Below are positions 36,730 through 49,704 of a stretch of DNA of 64,000 nucleotides, in pieces. Where the stretch lies: contig OZ234495.1 of NCBI GenBank assembly GCA_965153455.1, forward strand, positions 25,168,875 through 25,232,874, read 5' to 3'. The translations under genes were made by a program, and so were the position numbers. Under the pieces are notes generated by a model. It saw only the letters and a program-made list of their open reading frames with translations. It was not told where the DNA came from and did not search any database. The stretch's first letter is position 1. Each line of letters starts with the position of its first letter. The stretch comes from Sphagnum compactum. Its lineage: Eukaryota > Bryophyta > Sphagnopsida > Sphagnales.

Positions 36730-37900
36730 ATTGGAAATCGACCGCGATGGAAATGACCCTGAGTGCCCACTCTGAACTAGTCACGCCTCATGGTCCTCAT
36801 GGTCAACTTTTACTCCTTCACTGTTGGAGTCATGATTGCATGAGCACCCTTCTCTCCGATCCGGACATCGCTACAACTTTTTTTTGACAAGAAGCTTACT
36901 TTCGGTATTATAAGATAATTTACTGATCAATCCGGGGATCAGCTACGCGGTGGTGGACTCGACACATACGTCCTAGTTCTCTAGCACTTCTACGAGGTTT
37001 GATACACTTCCGCTCACCTCGTTGAGCCATCTATCCCGGCAAACGTATATTGCTTCTGGCATCAATAACAAGTGAACCGAACTTGACTCAGCAGATGTCT
37101 GTTAGAGTCTCAGCAGATAAACTCTAACGGTCGAGGCTGTTAGAGTCTGCTAAGAACTCAGTTAGTGTCTTCCATGATACCTTGCACTCACAACTTTCGC
37201 CTGGAATACATATTTATTGTCACTCCATGCTTTTGAGTTTGTTCACATTTTCTCGCATCGTTCCCCGCTCTCAAAGGCTTTTTCAAGGCTCCAATTTCGT
37301 ACAAGGTCATGCATGCGAGTGCTCCAGACTCGAAACTTCCCTATGAATTTCTTGGCCTTTAGATCAGAATGGAATCTGGATGCAAATGGTCCTTTTTCCA
37401 TGGCGCATGCGATGTTTCAGCCAGGCAAAAAAAGTGAAGCGGCTAGTTAGGCTCTTCCGCCGTACTTGCGCCATCGAATCTCGTCTTTTGAAAAACTCCA
37501 TGTTGACTTTTTCTCCCGTCGTTACCGAATCTCGTACAATGATCAAGCATAAACTGTATTGGCAGAGAAAATTCAAGCGATTTGGCGTCTTCGTTCACCG
37601 GTATGTTACCCCACCTCTGGACTTCCCTCCTGCATAGATACATTATTGGACGCAACAGAACTCCATGGTTTGCCAACAATGTCGGTGCTATCCAGTCTTC
37701 ACCCATATCCTCAGGCCTGGAGCAGGGAATTTGAATTCAATGTATTTGAATTCAATTGGGACTTAATTTCCACAAAACATCAATTCATTTTGTCCAATCA
37801 TACGTTGATCATCATTGATAGTTTGCAGCACCATGCACTGAGCCCAAGTCATGCTTACGTATGGGCTGTCATGGTTACCGCTCGTGCGGAATGAATATAC
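36730..37900. other. Higher-GC, CpG-bearing patch without an identified gene
   Basis: Base composition rises clearly above the flanks and CG dinucleotides reappear. Frames up to 111 codons open on both strands (for example 37380-37637 and 37559-37894 plus, 37443-37706 minus), none with a known motif. A small stem, GTTAGAGT...ACTCTAAC (37101-37128), with a third GTTAGAGT at 37139, is present. Could be a solo LTR, a recent insertion or an unrecognised gene. Confidence 0.3.
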
Positions 37901-37980
37901 AGTGCAGGTGATTATTGTCAATTACAGGATACTATCACCGAACCCATCTTTGTTTTTCAAATTAATCATTTTCACACATC

Positions 37981-38210
37981 AGAGCTCATTTGGTTGTGTC
38001 AATTATTTGATAATTCTACTACCTTAAGAATCTCTCATGAAGTGAAGATCTGTCAATTTACATCATACTGTCATTGTCAATGTCTCTTAAATTGAACAGA
38101 TCAAGGCTTGTTATTTGGTTCCGTCTTTGATAATTCTACTACCTTAGCAATCTGTCATAAAGTGAAATGTTGATTCATTGATCAGAATTTCTGGCCCAAG
38201 CAACCAATGC
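37981..38210. repeat. 120-bp tandem duplication
   Basis: TTGATAATTCTACTACCTTA at 38007 recurs at 38127, exactly 120 bp later. Flanking similarity extends upstream (GGTT-TGTC, TTTGGTT) and downstream (ATCTGTCAT-AAGTGAA). Confidence 0.85.
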
Positions 38211-38829
38211 TCTTGAACGTCAAGAAAGAGCATGGTAATATATATGCATAGACCTTGGTACCTTGAGACTTGTGGGGTTTTCGTTTTGGGAGGTATTATC
38301 ATCTCAAAGCAGAGACAGGTAGCAGAAACTTAAAATGTCCATATAAGCCCGTCGTCCTTACCGAATTTCCAAACACTGTTCAATATTCCAATTTCTGATA
38401 TATAAGATCATATGCATGCTGATCGATCTGGTACGCCTGCAACTTCAGTGTGCTAATTTGTCAGATTTTTGCCCTTTAATCAGTGTTGGTTGCATCATGC
38501 TGGTGGTCCTAGATGGTGGACACAGTGTCAGCATGAAAGGTGAGGCTCCCGAGAGTTTGCCGGATTCCAGGTCAGAAGTTCCTCCCCCCTCATTACTGCT
38601 CTGAAACACTGTCCCTATATTCCAGTTTGTGTGCAATAGAGTAGCGCATGTGCTAGACCTGCAACTTTCCTGTGATCAGGGAACGTCTGTGCATTGATTA
38701 TTGACCTTCAAGGAGAATAGACGCAAGTCTTGGTCATGGGTTCAGTCATAGGTCGATGAATCCTGAATGCTGACAGGTGCATGATGGGTGCCTGGTCCTT
38801 AGCCTGTTTTTGAATGAATCAAGTGTTTG

Positions 38830-38915
38830 ATGGGTTTAGGGTTTAGGGTTTATACATATTGGTGATGCATATTGGTGGGTTTAGGGTTTAGGGTTTATGC
38901 ATATTGGTGATGGGT
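38830..38915. repeat. Interstitial telomere repeats in a 46-bp duplication
   Basis: Two blocks of (TTTAGGG)2-3, starting near 38832 and 38878, each followed by TAT(A/G)CATATTGGTGATG. The duplicated unit is about 46 bp. Confidence 0.9.
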
Positions 38916-39807
38916 TTCTCGACCCTACCCACTTGTATATGCAAATACTGTCATAACTACTCACTTCCCACTAGTGTTTTGGTGGGTGCTTGGTGTGATA
39001 GTAGGGCAATGCGGAGGAGGGTGTTCCCAAAAGAAATCTCCCTTTAGGTGGAGCTGAGGGGGGGCTTATTTTGGGAGCTCCTTGCACTAATGGTGTTACC
39101 CAGCTTAAAGTATTGCAGCACCCCAAAAAAAAAAAAAAATTCAAATTTTTCCTCATGATACGATACGCAATGAGTATTTGGTGGGTACCCATACGGTATC
39201 ACTAGAAAAAGTTTTAAAAAAGGAGAAACAAAGGTAGGGCATTTTAAAAATTGAAATGGGCATCTCATTTTTTGAAATGCCCCACAAATTTGCGTGCTTT
39301 TGTAACATGACCTGCAAATACATAGTTAAAATTTTCTGCCCGGTGTGTTGCGTTTTAGACCAGCCCATTTTTGTCAAGCCTCGCCATCTACCATCCGGCT
39401 TGGTGGAGGGGATTTTTTATTTTTTCCCTCCCTCCACTTTCACCCAATGTAGTCTCCATGTGTTAACCATTTGCAACCACTTGGTGTGGTTGTGGCATGG
39501 GCATCATTACACCATGACCCATTTGTTGTTCCCTTAGTATCACAATTCATTGTGATGTGTTGGTGGGTTTAACATCAATTTCCATGTGTGTGGCCCACCC
39601 AACTGCTAGTTTGTTTTGAAACACACCCACTAAATGAATCAGCAAAAATCTAATGAGAAAGTGTTCACATATATCATCTCAATTTTTTCCCACCACATCT
39701 CCAATGGACTGAAACTCACCCTTCTACTTGTACTTTCTTTCAACACTTGGTAACCTAAGAAAAGGCCATCACTAGGAGCCCATTTGAATTAACAAATATT
39801 GGGCGCC

Positions 39808-39829
39808 CTAAACCCTAAACCCTAAACCT
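39808..39829. repeat. Interstitial telomere repeat (CCCTAAA)3
   Basis: Three consecutive CCCTAAA units, opposite in orientation to the blocks near 38.85 kb. Confidence 0.9.
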
Positions 39830-40429
39830 GGTGAGTTGGGGGACCACCAACCTGCCCACCCCATCATACCCGCCAGAAAGTAGTTGGTGGGTGAGGCTAC
39901 TACAGAAATGGTAGCCCCACCCAGCCCCTCTTTTCCAGACAATAATGGGTGGCTGGGCCAGATGGAAACTAAGCCTTACCACACTAGACTTGGTGGATTG
40001 GTGGAAGTAGATGTCAACTTGCCAAAATTTGGCAAAATAGAATTTTGGCTAAAATCCAAAATCAACTTGGGGTAATTAAGCTGAGACAACTTTATTCCAT
40101 AAAGATGCCAGATTCACAAACATGGGTTGTTTGTGTAAGGTAGTCTTGAAACTTTACAAATTCAAAGAATTTCTCAAAATTGTTGGAAAATTTCAAGTTT
40201 TCAAAAAAAAAACATTATCACATATAAATGAGGCATAATATGCATGATATATATTAAAGAAATTTTTAGCTTATAATAATAATGAGAAACTAAAAATATA
40301 AAAAATAAATTTTTTGATGATTACTTGAAATTGTGATCTTAATTTTCAAAATGAAACATTGAATCAACCAAGTGTACAAGTCTAAATTTCTGAGGCGGAC
40401 GAGGGACACTCATTTGAGCTCCAACAAAA

Positions 40430-43400
40430 GCAAGTTGGACCCTAAATGGGCACAATTTGTGTCTAATTATTAGAGGTAATAGAGTCCAAATTTTGAAGTT
40501 GAGTGGATTTCCATGTGGGGAAATTGGTTTCATTCATGTGTATGCTCTAAATATTCTGATTGACTTCCTTTATGGGAGTTGATAAAGGAAAGAATCCCAA
40601 GAGGTTGCAACTGGGTCCTTTGTGGAGATTGGAACATGGTAGAACATAAAGAGGACAAGTTATTAACTTGTGGCAAAATTATTTCAAATTAAAAATGGTT
40701 GTCTTGGGAAGCTCTAAAGTTAACCTTTGGATGTGAGTGAACCTACAAGATTTATGGAAAACTTCAAATATTCATGGGACAACTTGCAAAGCGACAATGA
40801 AAGGATTATGGCTAGGTTGGATAGGGTGTATATCTCAAACTATTTCCAAGGTGAACAATCAAGCAACATTTCTTCATATGCAGTGAAAGGAAATGGCGTT
40901 TGATCTAATCACCATCAAATTCTTGTGTGTTGGAATTGGCACAAACATTGATATAGCATACCTCTTGGAAAATGAACACAAAGTTTTGGAAAAACAAAGC
41001 AAAAAATTCATGATATATGGCATGACCAACTAAAAGGGGCTACCTTTTTTGCAAAGATGAAATAAGCCACTAAGTTTTACAAAAACATTGCAAGTGTAAA
41101 GCAACATCTTTTTGTAGGGAAGAAGCAAAGTTGGAGTAGGCACAAAATGAATTTCAACAGTTAGTGTTTGATAAAAAAAATGTTAGTAAGCTATGAGAAG
41201 TTTAAAGTTGAAAATACAAGAATTGGAAGAACTTAAAGCCACATGGCAAAGAATTCAGGCTAGAATTAGGTGGTTGGACAAAGGAAACACTAACACTAAA
41301 CTTTTTTTTTTTAGCAATAAAAGGAAGACCCAACAAAACATTGATTTCTACTTTAATGAATGAAAGAGTGGTGGTATTTAAGAAAGAGGAGATAGAGCAA
41401 GTTTGCCATTTTTCTATAGTAAGTTTTACAAGGTGCAAGTAAAAATGCCTTGGCAAATAGAATTTAGGGCTTGAATTCTTAATTCATTACGCCAAGGAAT
41501 TTTTTTCAAGAAATGAATACAAAATTGGCGATGCCAATCACAATGGAAGAGCTCAAAGTTATTGCAAAAGTCATGGCGATAGGTAAATCTCTTGGTCCAA
41601 ATGGGGTGGTAGTTGAATTTTACACCTTCTTCTAGGACTTAATGGGAGAGGAGTATTTCCAAATGATCAAATCAACAATATAGTTGGCCACCTACAAAAA
41701 GGAATCAACAAAGGTTTGGCCATTCTATTATTTAAATCAAGAGAATTTTTTTTTTCAATAATTGGAAACCAATAACCCTGTTAAATGTAACCTATAGAAT
41801 ATTTGCCAAAGCATACAACTGAGGCTACAACCAATCTTCATGGAAGTAGTAGACATAGATCAAACTACCTTCTTGCCATTATGGTACATCCTAAACAATA
41901 TATTGCTAGCACATGAAACCATTAATTGGGCCAAACATTCTAATTAGCCATTAGTATTTTTAAGATTAAACTTCGTCAAATCATATGACAAAGTGGGGTG
42001 CGACTTTATCTTTTTATAAACCTTAAAAACATTAAGCATGGCCTATTGTTTGACAAGGTTGAAGCAATTGTATGCCTCAATGGAAGGATCACTAATCCAT
42101 TTTGTATTGAAGGAGGGGTAAGGTAGGGTTGCCCATTGGCCCCTTATCTTTTCATCTTGGTGAGTGAGGTCCTCAATTTTATGATCCAAAAAACTAAAAA
42201 TTAGGGGAAAATTGAAGGCATATCCCTTCCTAGAAACAAGAATCAACAAATCATATCTCAATATGTTGATGATATGCCTTTGTCCATCAAAGGCATTGAG
42301 AATAATGTTTAGAATGTAATCAATTTGTTGGAGATCTTTCTATTCATTAGTGGGTTGGAAGTCAATTGGGAAAAATCTGGGGCTTATTGGAGTGATAAGA
42401 AAATGAAAAAAAAACTCAATTGGGAACTCAAGCAAAGGTGGGCAAATGACGGAGATTTATCCAAGCTCCTAAGGATTCCTTTTGGTCTCAATTTGGAGGT
42501 CAAAGAAGTAGATGAATTTTTGGTGGAATAAATTTGCAAAAAACTTAGATATTGGATTGCTTTCCATCTTCTTCTAGATGTGGCTTGTAGGGTTGTGGTG
42601 TGGATAATGCACTCCTAGTTTCAACCCTTTGGTTTTTAATTAGTGTGTGGGGAGGATCCAAAGGAGTAGTTTACAGATGCAAATTTTCGTTTTAGAACTT
42701 TTAGTGGTTAGGATGAAAAGGGTAGTTGCACACTAGATAGTCCATTTTTTTGTGTCACAAAGGCAATTTTGGGGGCTTTAAGTTTGGTATAATATGTGTT
42801 GGGATATGATTGAAATTTATAGAAAGGACTCATCGAATTAATCTATGACACTTGTAAAATCAAATTTAAAAATTTGAAAATAAAATGTCATCATTTCAAT
42901 ACAAGGTGGGCTTTTAAAGCAATGCAACATCTTTTGTCATAGTCCATAAAAGAATTTATGGACTTTTATTAGATAATAGACATGTGTGAAATGTTGATTT
43001 TTTCCCCCTAATATGATTGCGAAGCTATTATAATGCTAAATAAAGGCTTACAAGCAAGTATACTATTTTAATTTATCAGGTTTTTATAAGATTGTCAATA
43101 GTCTAGAAGGTCCTTGGTTTATTAAAATGAAAAATTGAAAATTTTTTTTGGGTAAAAAATGACATTACTACCTTGCATAACATTCACCAATTAGAAAAAT
43201 TAGAAAAACCCATGATTTTGTTTTAAACTTTTCCCCTTGTTGATTTAATCGAAACATATGTTGCAATTTTAAAACTTGTAAGTTCAAGGTTTAGATATTC
43301 CACTTGCCTCCTACTTTCAAATGGACAATTTTACATTCCAAACACCAAACATTTGAATTAAAAGTTCTGAAAAAATAAAACTTTGGACTCCACATGTGCC

Positions 43401-45187
43401 ATTTTTGGTCCACCTTAGTGTGCATTCACCTAGAACACCATTGTAAAACCAAAGTCAATTGGATTGATTATTGTGATTGTAAAAAGGTGGGTGGACTAGG
43501 TTTGATAGACTCAAAGAAGGCTTTGTCAACATTGATGTGCAAATGGGTGTTATTAGCTTTGGAGCCCAATGACTCCAACCTTAAAACCTTGTTACATTTC
43601 AAATTGGTAAGATGCATGCCCTCCCAACATAGGAGATGGATTTTGAACCTCAATTGGGCCTTGGTTCAAGGTCACGTGGCAACTCTAGAATATGGGGGCA
43701 AATAATGCAAGCTTGGAAAAGAATGGTTAACAAGTTTCATTTTTAGCCCCCTTTAATGGTAGCATCCATTAAAAATGTCAATTTATGGTGGGGCACCTCT
43801 TTTAAGGGGGGTGAATTTGGATTATCTATTTTGAGAGCACAAGAAATTGATTGTGCCAAGCTTAGAACAATAGGCGATTTGTGGAGTTCAAATGATGGGG
43901 GCTTTAGGTCTTGGGACGAAATCAAGGATAGGTTTGGCTTGGACCCAAATGAACAATGCATTGGGAACAAGGTTTTGAAGAGCATCCCAACAATTTGGTG
44001 AAGGAATTTGCTAGCCCTAGGAAGGAGGTGAGCAAAGGGAATGGATAGGAATACCACCAAGGCACGAAAGTGGATCTAGTTGTAGTATTTTGCATCACAA
44101 ACAACCTTAGACCTAGTGTTGATACAAAGGTGCAAATATGATGGTGAAGGTTTAGATCTTTGGAGTTGGGGCTCAATCTAGGTAACTTCAACCCCAACAT
44201 AGGAGATAAGTGGTAACTAGTTTCTTCCAAAGAGTAGAAGTTTGCTCTTGATTGAAATCTAGAGGGGTAGATTATAACATGTTTTATGGCACCTTGGAAG
44301 ATTTAGAATTTGCCCAGAACGGGAGGTTGTGGAGGATTCAAAATGTGATCTCATCGTGAAGTTGTGGAAGTGGAAGGTGGAGGACAAATTGATGAGGCAC
44401 AATGCATGAAACAAGGGAGGAAAATGCTCAAACCAAAAAAAGAACTAGCTAGGAATGTGCCGAAGTTATGGAGACAATATATCCAACAAAATTTCCAGTT
44501 GAGATGGAGAAACATTTGAGTGAAACATAGAGCCAAGAAGGAAGCTTACTTCCTTTGGGCATCATGGCATCAAACATTAACAATGAATAATTGGAGGGCT
44601 AAAGTTAATCTAGGCGTCCAAGTGGATTGTCCATCATGTGAATTAGCGACCCCCAAAATTGTCACCCATAGGTTTTGGAACTACCAAGGGCCAAGTTGGT
44701 ATGGGAGGTGGCTTTTACCATATTGTTCCAATTCAAGAGCCACCACACATAATGTGTGTTCAACAAAAGACTACCAAACAAGTTTAAGGAATTTAGTTAC
44801 CTTTGTCTTTGATTTGTGGGATTGCCATGCGGTGGATCTAGATTGATAGGAATGAATTAATTTTCAATGGTAATAGATGGCACAAAACCAAGATTGAAAG
44901 AGTGGTTTGGGAGAGTCTACTTGATTATGGTAGCTTGAGTGGTAGTGAACTATGTTGCTGATTAAGAAACACCTAGATGATGAAGGTAGGATTTGAAAGA
45001 AATTTTGACAAAGTTTGGTGTCCCTATCATGCAATTTGCACATGATGGTGTTATCATCTTTCTATGAGTGGTAAGGTTATTTGGTAGTGTTGTGGTTCTT
45101 TATGGCTAGGGTTGGTTCTTCCCCCGGCTTCTTATTGTTCTGGTTCTTTCTCTAAAGGATTTCAACTTGTTCACCCCAAAAAAAAAA
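40430..45187 (+). mobile_element. Dead L1-type LINE retrotransposon, plus strand
   Basis: Pieces of one L1-clade ORF2 lie in the right order on one strand. Endonuclease: GEIGFIHVYALN near 40515 and CNWVLCGDWNMVE near 40607. Reverse transcriptase: GKSLGPNGVVVEFY near 41583, NWKPITLLNVTYRIFAKAYN near 41762, LNFVKSYDKV near 41967 (motif A), GVR-stop-GCPLAPYLFIL near 42115, and QYVDD at 42259-42273. Thumb/C-terminal: SGLEVNWEKSGAYW near 42349 and KVGGLGLIDSKKA near 43486. Zinc-binding zf-RVT: FLWASWHQTL...CPSC...HRFWN at 44550-44690. The end is a short poly(A), 45178-45187. Frames shift many times, a stop interrupts the GVRQG motif, and motif A has N for the first catalytic D. About 850 bp of AT-rich DNA between 42540 and 43390 weakly matches or is inserted. 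The 5' end is truncated. Confidence 0.9.
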
Positions 45188-46045
45188 CCTAAGAATGGAA
45201 AATTCCAATTTTTGGAATGTGAGAGTCCTTTGAAAGGAGCAACAACTTCAAAGGGATTCCAATGCTAGACCTCTTGGGTTAACTCATAAATGAGTTTCGA
45301 GAGTTAGCCCCTCGCTCCCACTTACTATTTCCACTGTTCTCTTTGATACAATCCCAAGTGCAACTAACTAGCTAGATGTTCAATGCATGAAACAATTTGA
45401 TCCAAAGTTCACCCAAATTCTATTTGGAGATTCCTAATCATCAATAGACCATCCGAAAACACTTGCCCCTCAAAATTTTATTTGAAAAATACTTAAATTT
45501 TCACCACCCACATTCATTTGAAATCCCTCACAAAATCATTTTCGGTTTATCAAACATTTGGAGGTTAATATTTCCATTACAAGGTCATAACATACTTCTC
45601 TTGTTTCCATGCAGGACAAACTTACGGAGAGAGTCTTTAAGATTTTGAAGGGCACATTCATGATCATCAATCTTTCAATGTCATCAATAGTTTTGTGGAG
45701 CAGTCTTTGTCAGGTGAAGGGGACATTGGCCCAAGTCTTTATTACGGCCATTCACAAGAGGTTTTAGCCAATATGGCTACAGGTCTGAGAGGTAAGTAGA
45801 AAATGTTAGGGAACTTGGCATGTTCTGACAACTAGCTAGAACTATCTATAACTAATAATTGCAGATTTGGGTATAAGCTAAATATGAAAGTAAACTTTTT
45901 AAAAATGTTCCTTTCTATTTTTGGCTACCTACTTCAAACAGGGTTAGAAATCTGGGGAGTTTTCTTAAATTTTGGTGGAATTAAGGCTATTGAAAATCTC
46001 CCCCAAAAAAATGATTTTACCTTTATCATATATATTAATTCAATA

Positions 46046-46352
46046 AGTCCGTCTGTCTGTGACGGGGGTTTTGGGGGAGGGAAGGCCGATGAAGCAGCGG
46101 ACGATGCCCAACACTACGTCTGTCTGTGACAGGGCTTGGTCTGTCAGTCTGTCTTGGGCACGGGCGAGAACTGGGCATGAATTGGGCACGGGCACGGGCA
46201 CGAACGGGACTGGGCACGGATTGGACACGAGATTGGGCACGAACTGAGCATGGGCACGAGACTGGGCACGAGCTGAGCACGGACGAGCTGGGCACGGGCT
46301 AAGCACGAACGAGCTAGGCACGGACTGAGCACGGGCGAGCTGGGCACGAGCG
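46046..46352. repeat. Degenerate GGGCACGAGCT minisatellite
   Basis: From about 46153 to 46352 short units of the form (GAGCT)GGGCACG(A/G) repeat with drift, preceded by three GTCTGTCTGTGAC-like units (46049-46150). GC-rich in an AT-rich setting, it begins about 135 bp beyond the ascorbate oxidase stop codon, so it may be in that gene's 3' untranslated or flanking region. Frames through it are repetitive (ARAQ, PVP) and not genes. Confidence 0.9.
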
Positions 46353-46488
46353 AATTGTGTCCGAACGTCACAGGTACCCACTAGTTACTTTTTAATATAG
46401 CTTTTTAGGTATAGAATATAGCCAGCAAACTAACTAACTGAAGAGAGAGAGACGTGATTTGCAGCAAAGGTTGGATCAGGTGAGCTAA

Positions 46489-49295
46489 TTAATAGCGGGG
46501 CTTGGTAAGACCACAGCCCAATGTTTGAGTGGGGAGGCTGGGAAGCTTGTGGATGCCTTCAGCAAAAATGACACCCATGCCCATGTAGAAATGGCTTTCA
46601 ATGTGGCAATGGAAGGGCCAGACGCCCGGGTTATCAGCCACGAAGCGTATGGCAACCCAGCCGTAAGGAAACAGCGCCACCGTGTTGCGCAGAGGCGGAT
46701 CCGCCAGGTTGAAACTCCCGGTGTCGTTTGCCGGGTCGAATTTGCCTTCGCCGTATCCCAGGATCCAGAAATCGTGGCCGTGGAGATGCCACGGGTGAAT
46801 CTCGCTGTTGTTTGGGTTTAGGGTATTAGCGTTCTGAACGATGACGTCCACGATCTCGCCCAGCTTGAAGACGTAAGCGCCGTTGCCGAAATTCGCATTG
46901 ATCTCGCTAGGGTCATTCGGGTTGGGTAGCGCAAAGATGTCGAAGTCCGGTTTGTTGGGTGGCAGATTCGGAGGTGCAATGGGACTGAAGGCGTTTTTCA
47001 GTTTTAGCTTGAAAGCAGCCAGAAATGGAGTCGGTGGGAGCACGAACGATACGTTGTTAATCGCCCATTTGATATGCCCATCGATTTTGTTCTGCGTGTT
47101 GAGCAAGATCAGCGTTCGCCCAGCCGATTGTGGCACCGGTTTCTCGTACCTGCAATAACAGTATGATAAGAGTCCCCCCAATTAGAGGTCGGAATCTCGG
47201 AGCCCAATTCATTACACGGCTATGTCGATTCTGCAAAAACCTAGGTCGACGTAGGAGCAAATGCAATCCGGTTATTCCGGATCAGCTCTAGTAAGAACCC
47301 AAATCGTGTTGAGCACCATAAAGTCCTGGGAGATTGTTCAATGGATTGATCTGGGGAAAGCAAGCCAGCAAGCGCCGTGCTGCCGCACAGAAGAAACATA
47401 GTGTACCTACTTACCCGGGTTTGACCTTGTATAGGCGAGCTTGCGCTAGGCTATAGTCGAAGTCATCCCAAGCAGGACTGCCGGGAGGTTTCGAGGGGGG
47501 AAGCTGGAGGTCTGTGGAGTTTGGGAGGTACTGCAGAACTGCGAGTCCAGTCGTTGTGTTGGGAACCCTGCCTCTCACATTAATGCCCGCCCAGTAGTTG
47601 CGAGATTGGTCCTGGTCTGCGGTGAAAAGAACAGAGTAAGATTGGCCACTGTAGATGTCCAGATTCTCAACAACCACTGGCTCGATGTAGCGACCATCAA
47701 TGGTCACCACCGTCAAGTTATGACCCTGCAGCATACACGCGAAGTGAAGAAACAAGAAACCCATGATCAGTACAATCCCGTGAAATCTGCAGCTTGAAGA
47801 AGATAATTCAAGCCGATCTACTTCTGCTTGACCTGCGAACCCTACCTCGAGGACGAAGTTGAGCGAGGACAGTGAAGTTATGCTTGCGATACGCAAACGG
47901 TAAGTCTTGCCATGTTCCACCGGAATCACATGATATGCGCACTCGGGGTTGCTGGCATTGCAAGGGAGACAATTAGGCGAGGCTCCGTCTGAGCCAGGGT
48001 CCAGTGCACAGTTGTATTTGCCCCGTCCTTCGATCAGCAGCGACTGCAGCAACGTCCGATCAACAAAAAGAAAGAGAAAAAAAGCACCCATCAGACTCAA
48101 TCATGTTCTAGCACCAGCTGAATCATCCTTCCGGCACAAAACAATCGAGGAAGAAGAAGAAGAAGAAGAATCTGAACATGGGTCCCGAAGATTTTCGTAT
48201 ACCTACCTGGGGTTCGCCGACGAATCTGAAAGGAATGGAGGCGAGACCCAGCTGTTGCTCGTAGATGGATTTGTGCCACCAGTCGCTGAGAAGAACGGAC
48301 GCCTCGTCGTCGTAGTAGAATGGCTCCTGCTGACTGTCAGGCAAGTGCACGATGATGGACCCATACAACCCTGCGGTTCTTTGCATTCCGAAATGTCCAT
48401 GCCAGAAATATGTCCCTGCCTAATGTATCGTGATTTCCAGCAACAACATTCCACCGTGCATACCCAGCAGGAGTTCTTACTGATCAACTATCAATCAGAC
48501 TTGCTTGCAGCAGCTTGTAAGCATGATTTTGCAAATTCCACAGCTGTTGATGCAATGATATTCTCGTGTCTTTTGAGTTTCCTCATGTGACTTGCAGGAA
48601 AGCAGCACTAGCTAGCTGTTGTAGGCATGCTAGAAGAAAGACTTACCCGATCGACGATGAAAGAGTAGGTGAAAGTCTCTCCAGAGTTGATGGTGCACTG
48701 CGACACGGACGCGGTACCATCATAGTACGGAGTTCCCACCTGCAGCAATGTAATGCAATGGATCACAAGATCATCAGTTCAAGATTAGCTGCGAGCAGCA
48801 GCAGTTTGAGCTATGTTTCTCGATTTCTGCAAATCCCACCGGCCAGCTGCTTCTAACAAATCCTGCGAACTTGAGAAGTTGCAGATTCAGTATAATCCTG
48901 AATAATGCAGGCAAGTTCAGCTTGAGAAGGAGCTTTGCAGCTGCTTGTAACATGAGCAGCCAGCAGGAATGTAGTACAACTTTTCTTACCTGGTGCATGC
49001 CATGCCAATGAATGACAACGCCTTCAGTGGGCAAGTGATTGGTGAGATTCACCACAACAGTGTCACCCTCTGTGGCGTCGATTCTAGGACCCGGGACTTC
49101 ACCATTGACGGCCATCACCAATTTCTCCACGCAGTCGGGAGACGCATAGGTGTAAGCTACTGTCCAGTCGTAGTACTGCACTGCCGCCTCCACATAGCTT
49201 ATAGCTCCAGCTGCCACCAAACACAAAACTGCTGCAACCACTTGAACAACACTACTAGTACACAGCCGATCACGTCGTAACTGCTGCAACAACAT
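46489..49295 (-). CDS. AAO: L-ascorbate oxidase (secreted multicopper oxidase)
   Basis: Ascorbate oxidase (EC 1.10.3.3) oxidises apoplastic ascorbate and reduces O2 to water at a trinuclear copper site. Six exons join in frame: 49295-48990, 48739-48647, 48419-48207, 48043-47846, 47725-47415, 47149-46489; 593 aa. An N-terminal hydrophobic signal (about residues 14-37) precedes the first cupredoxin domain. Copper ligands are all present: HWHG at residues 96-99, WHGH at 139-142, [11 protein letters not shown] and [13 protein letters not shown] near the C terminus, including Cys and axial Met of the type 1 site. Motifs that separate it from laccase: [43 protein letters not shown] and terminal CGLTK. 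Start: the ATG at 49295 places the signal peptide normally; an in-frame ATG at 49382 would add 29 acidic, Ala-rich residues. No frame damage. Confidence 0.94.
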
Positions 49296-49704
49296 CTTGT
49301 TGTTCTTGTCCGAGTTGAGTTCTTGTTGTTCGTCTTCAGCAGCTGCTGCTGCTTCTTCTTCTTCTAGTAGTGGATTCAGCACTCATGAATGCAGCAGTAT
49401 AAGAAGCTCCAAGCTCGTTCTCCTTGTTCTCCTCTACTTCGACTTCTCTTCCGCCAATTCCTGCTGCTGCTGCTCCTCTACGAGCTCAAACCCATGGTGA
49501 ATTATGCGGGGCACTAAACACCGCCTAACGAGCTCTGTTCCAACCGCTGGTTTCGCTTGTCTTTTTGCACACCTTTTTGGGCCTTGCACAGTTCTGCAAG
49601 AAACCATGCAACCCGGTTTTCAATGTTCTTCAATTCTTCAAAATCGCTGAAAAACATTCCCCGTTGACCTTCAGTGCGATGTTCGGGGTCAAATGTTTTA
49701 AGAA

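Noticed and set aside
46040-46381. Minus-strand 113-codon frame rich in ARAQ and PVP
   Set aside because: Translation of the GGGCACGAGC minisatellite.
46525-48590. Plus-strand frames of up to 213 codons across ascorbate oxidase
   Set aside because: They are the opposite strand of well-supported exons and carry no motif.
46489-49295. Laccase rather than ascorbate oxidase
   Set aside because: Motifs [19 protein letters not shown] and the CGLT terminus are those of ascorbate oxidase; laccase signatures are absent.
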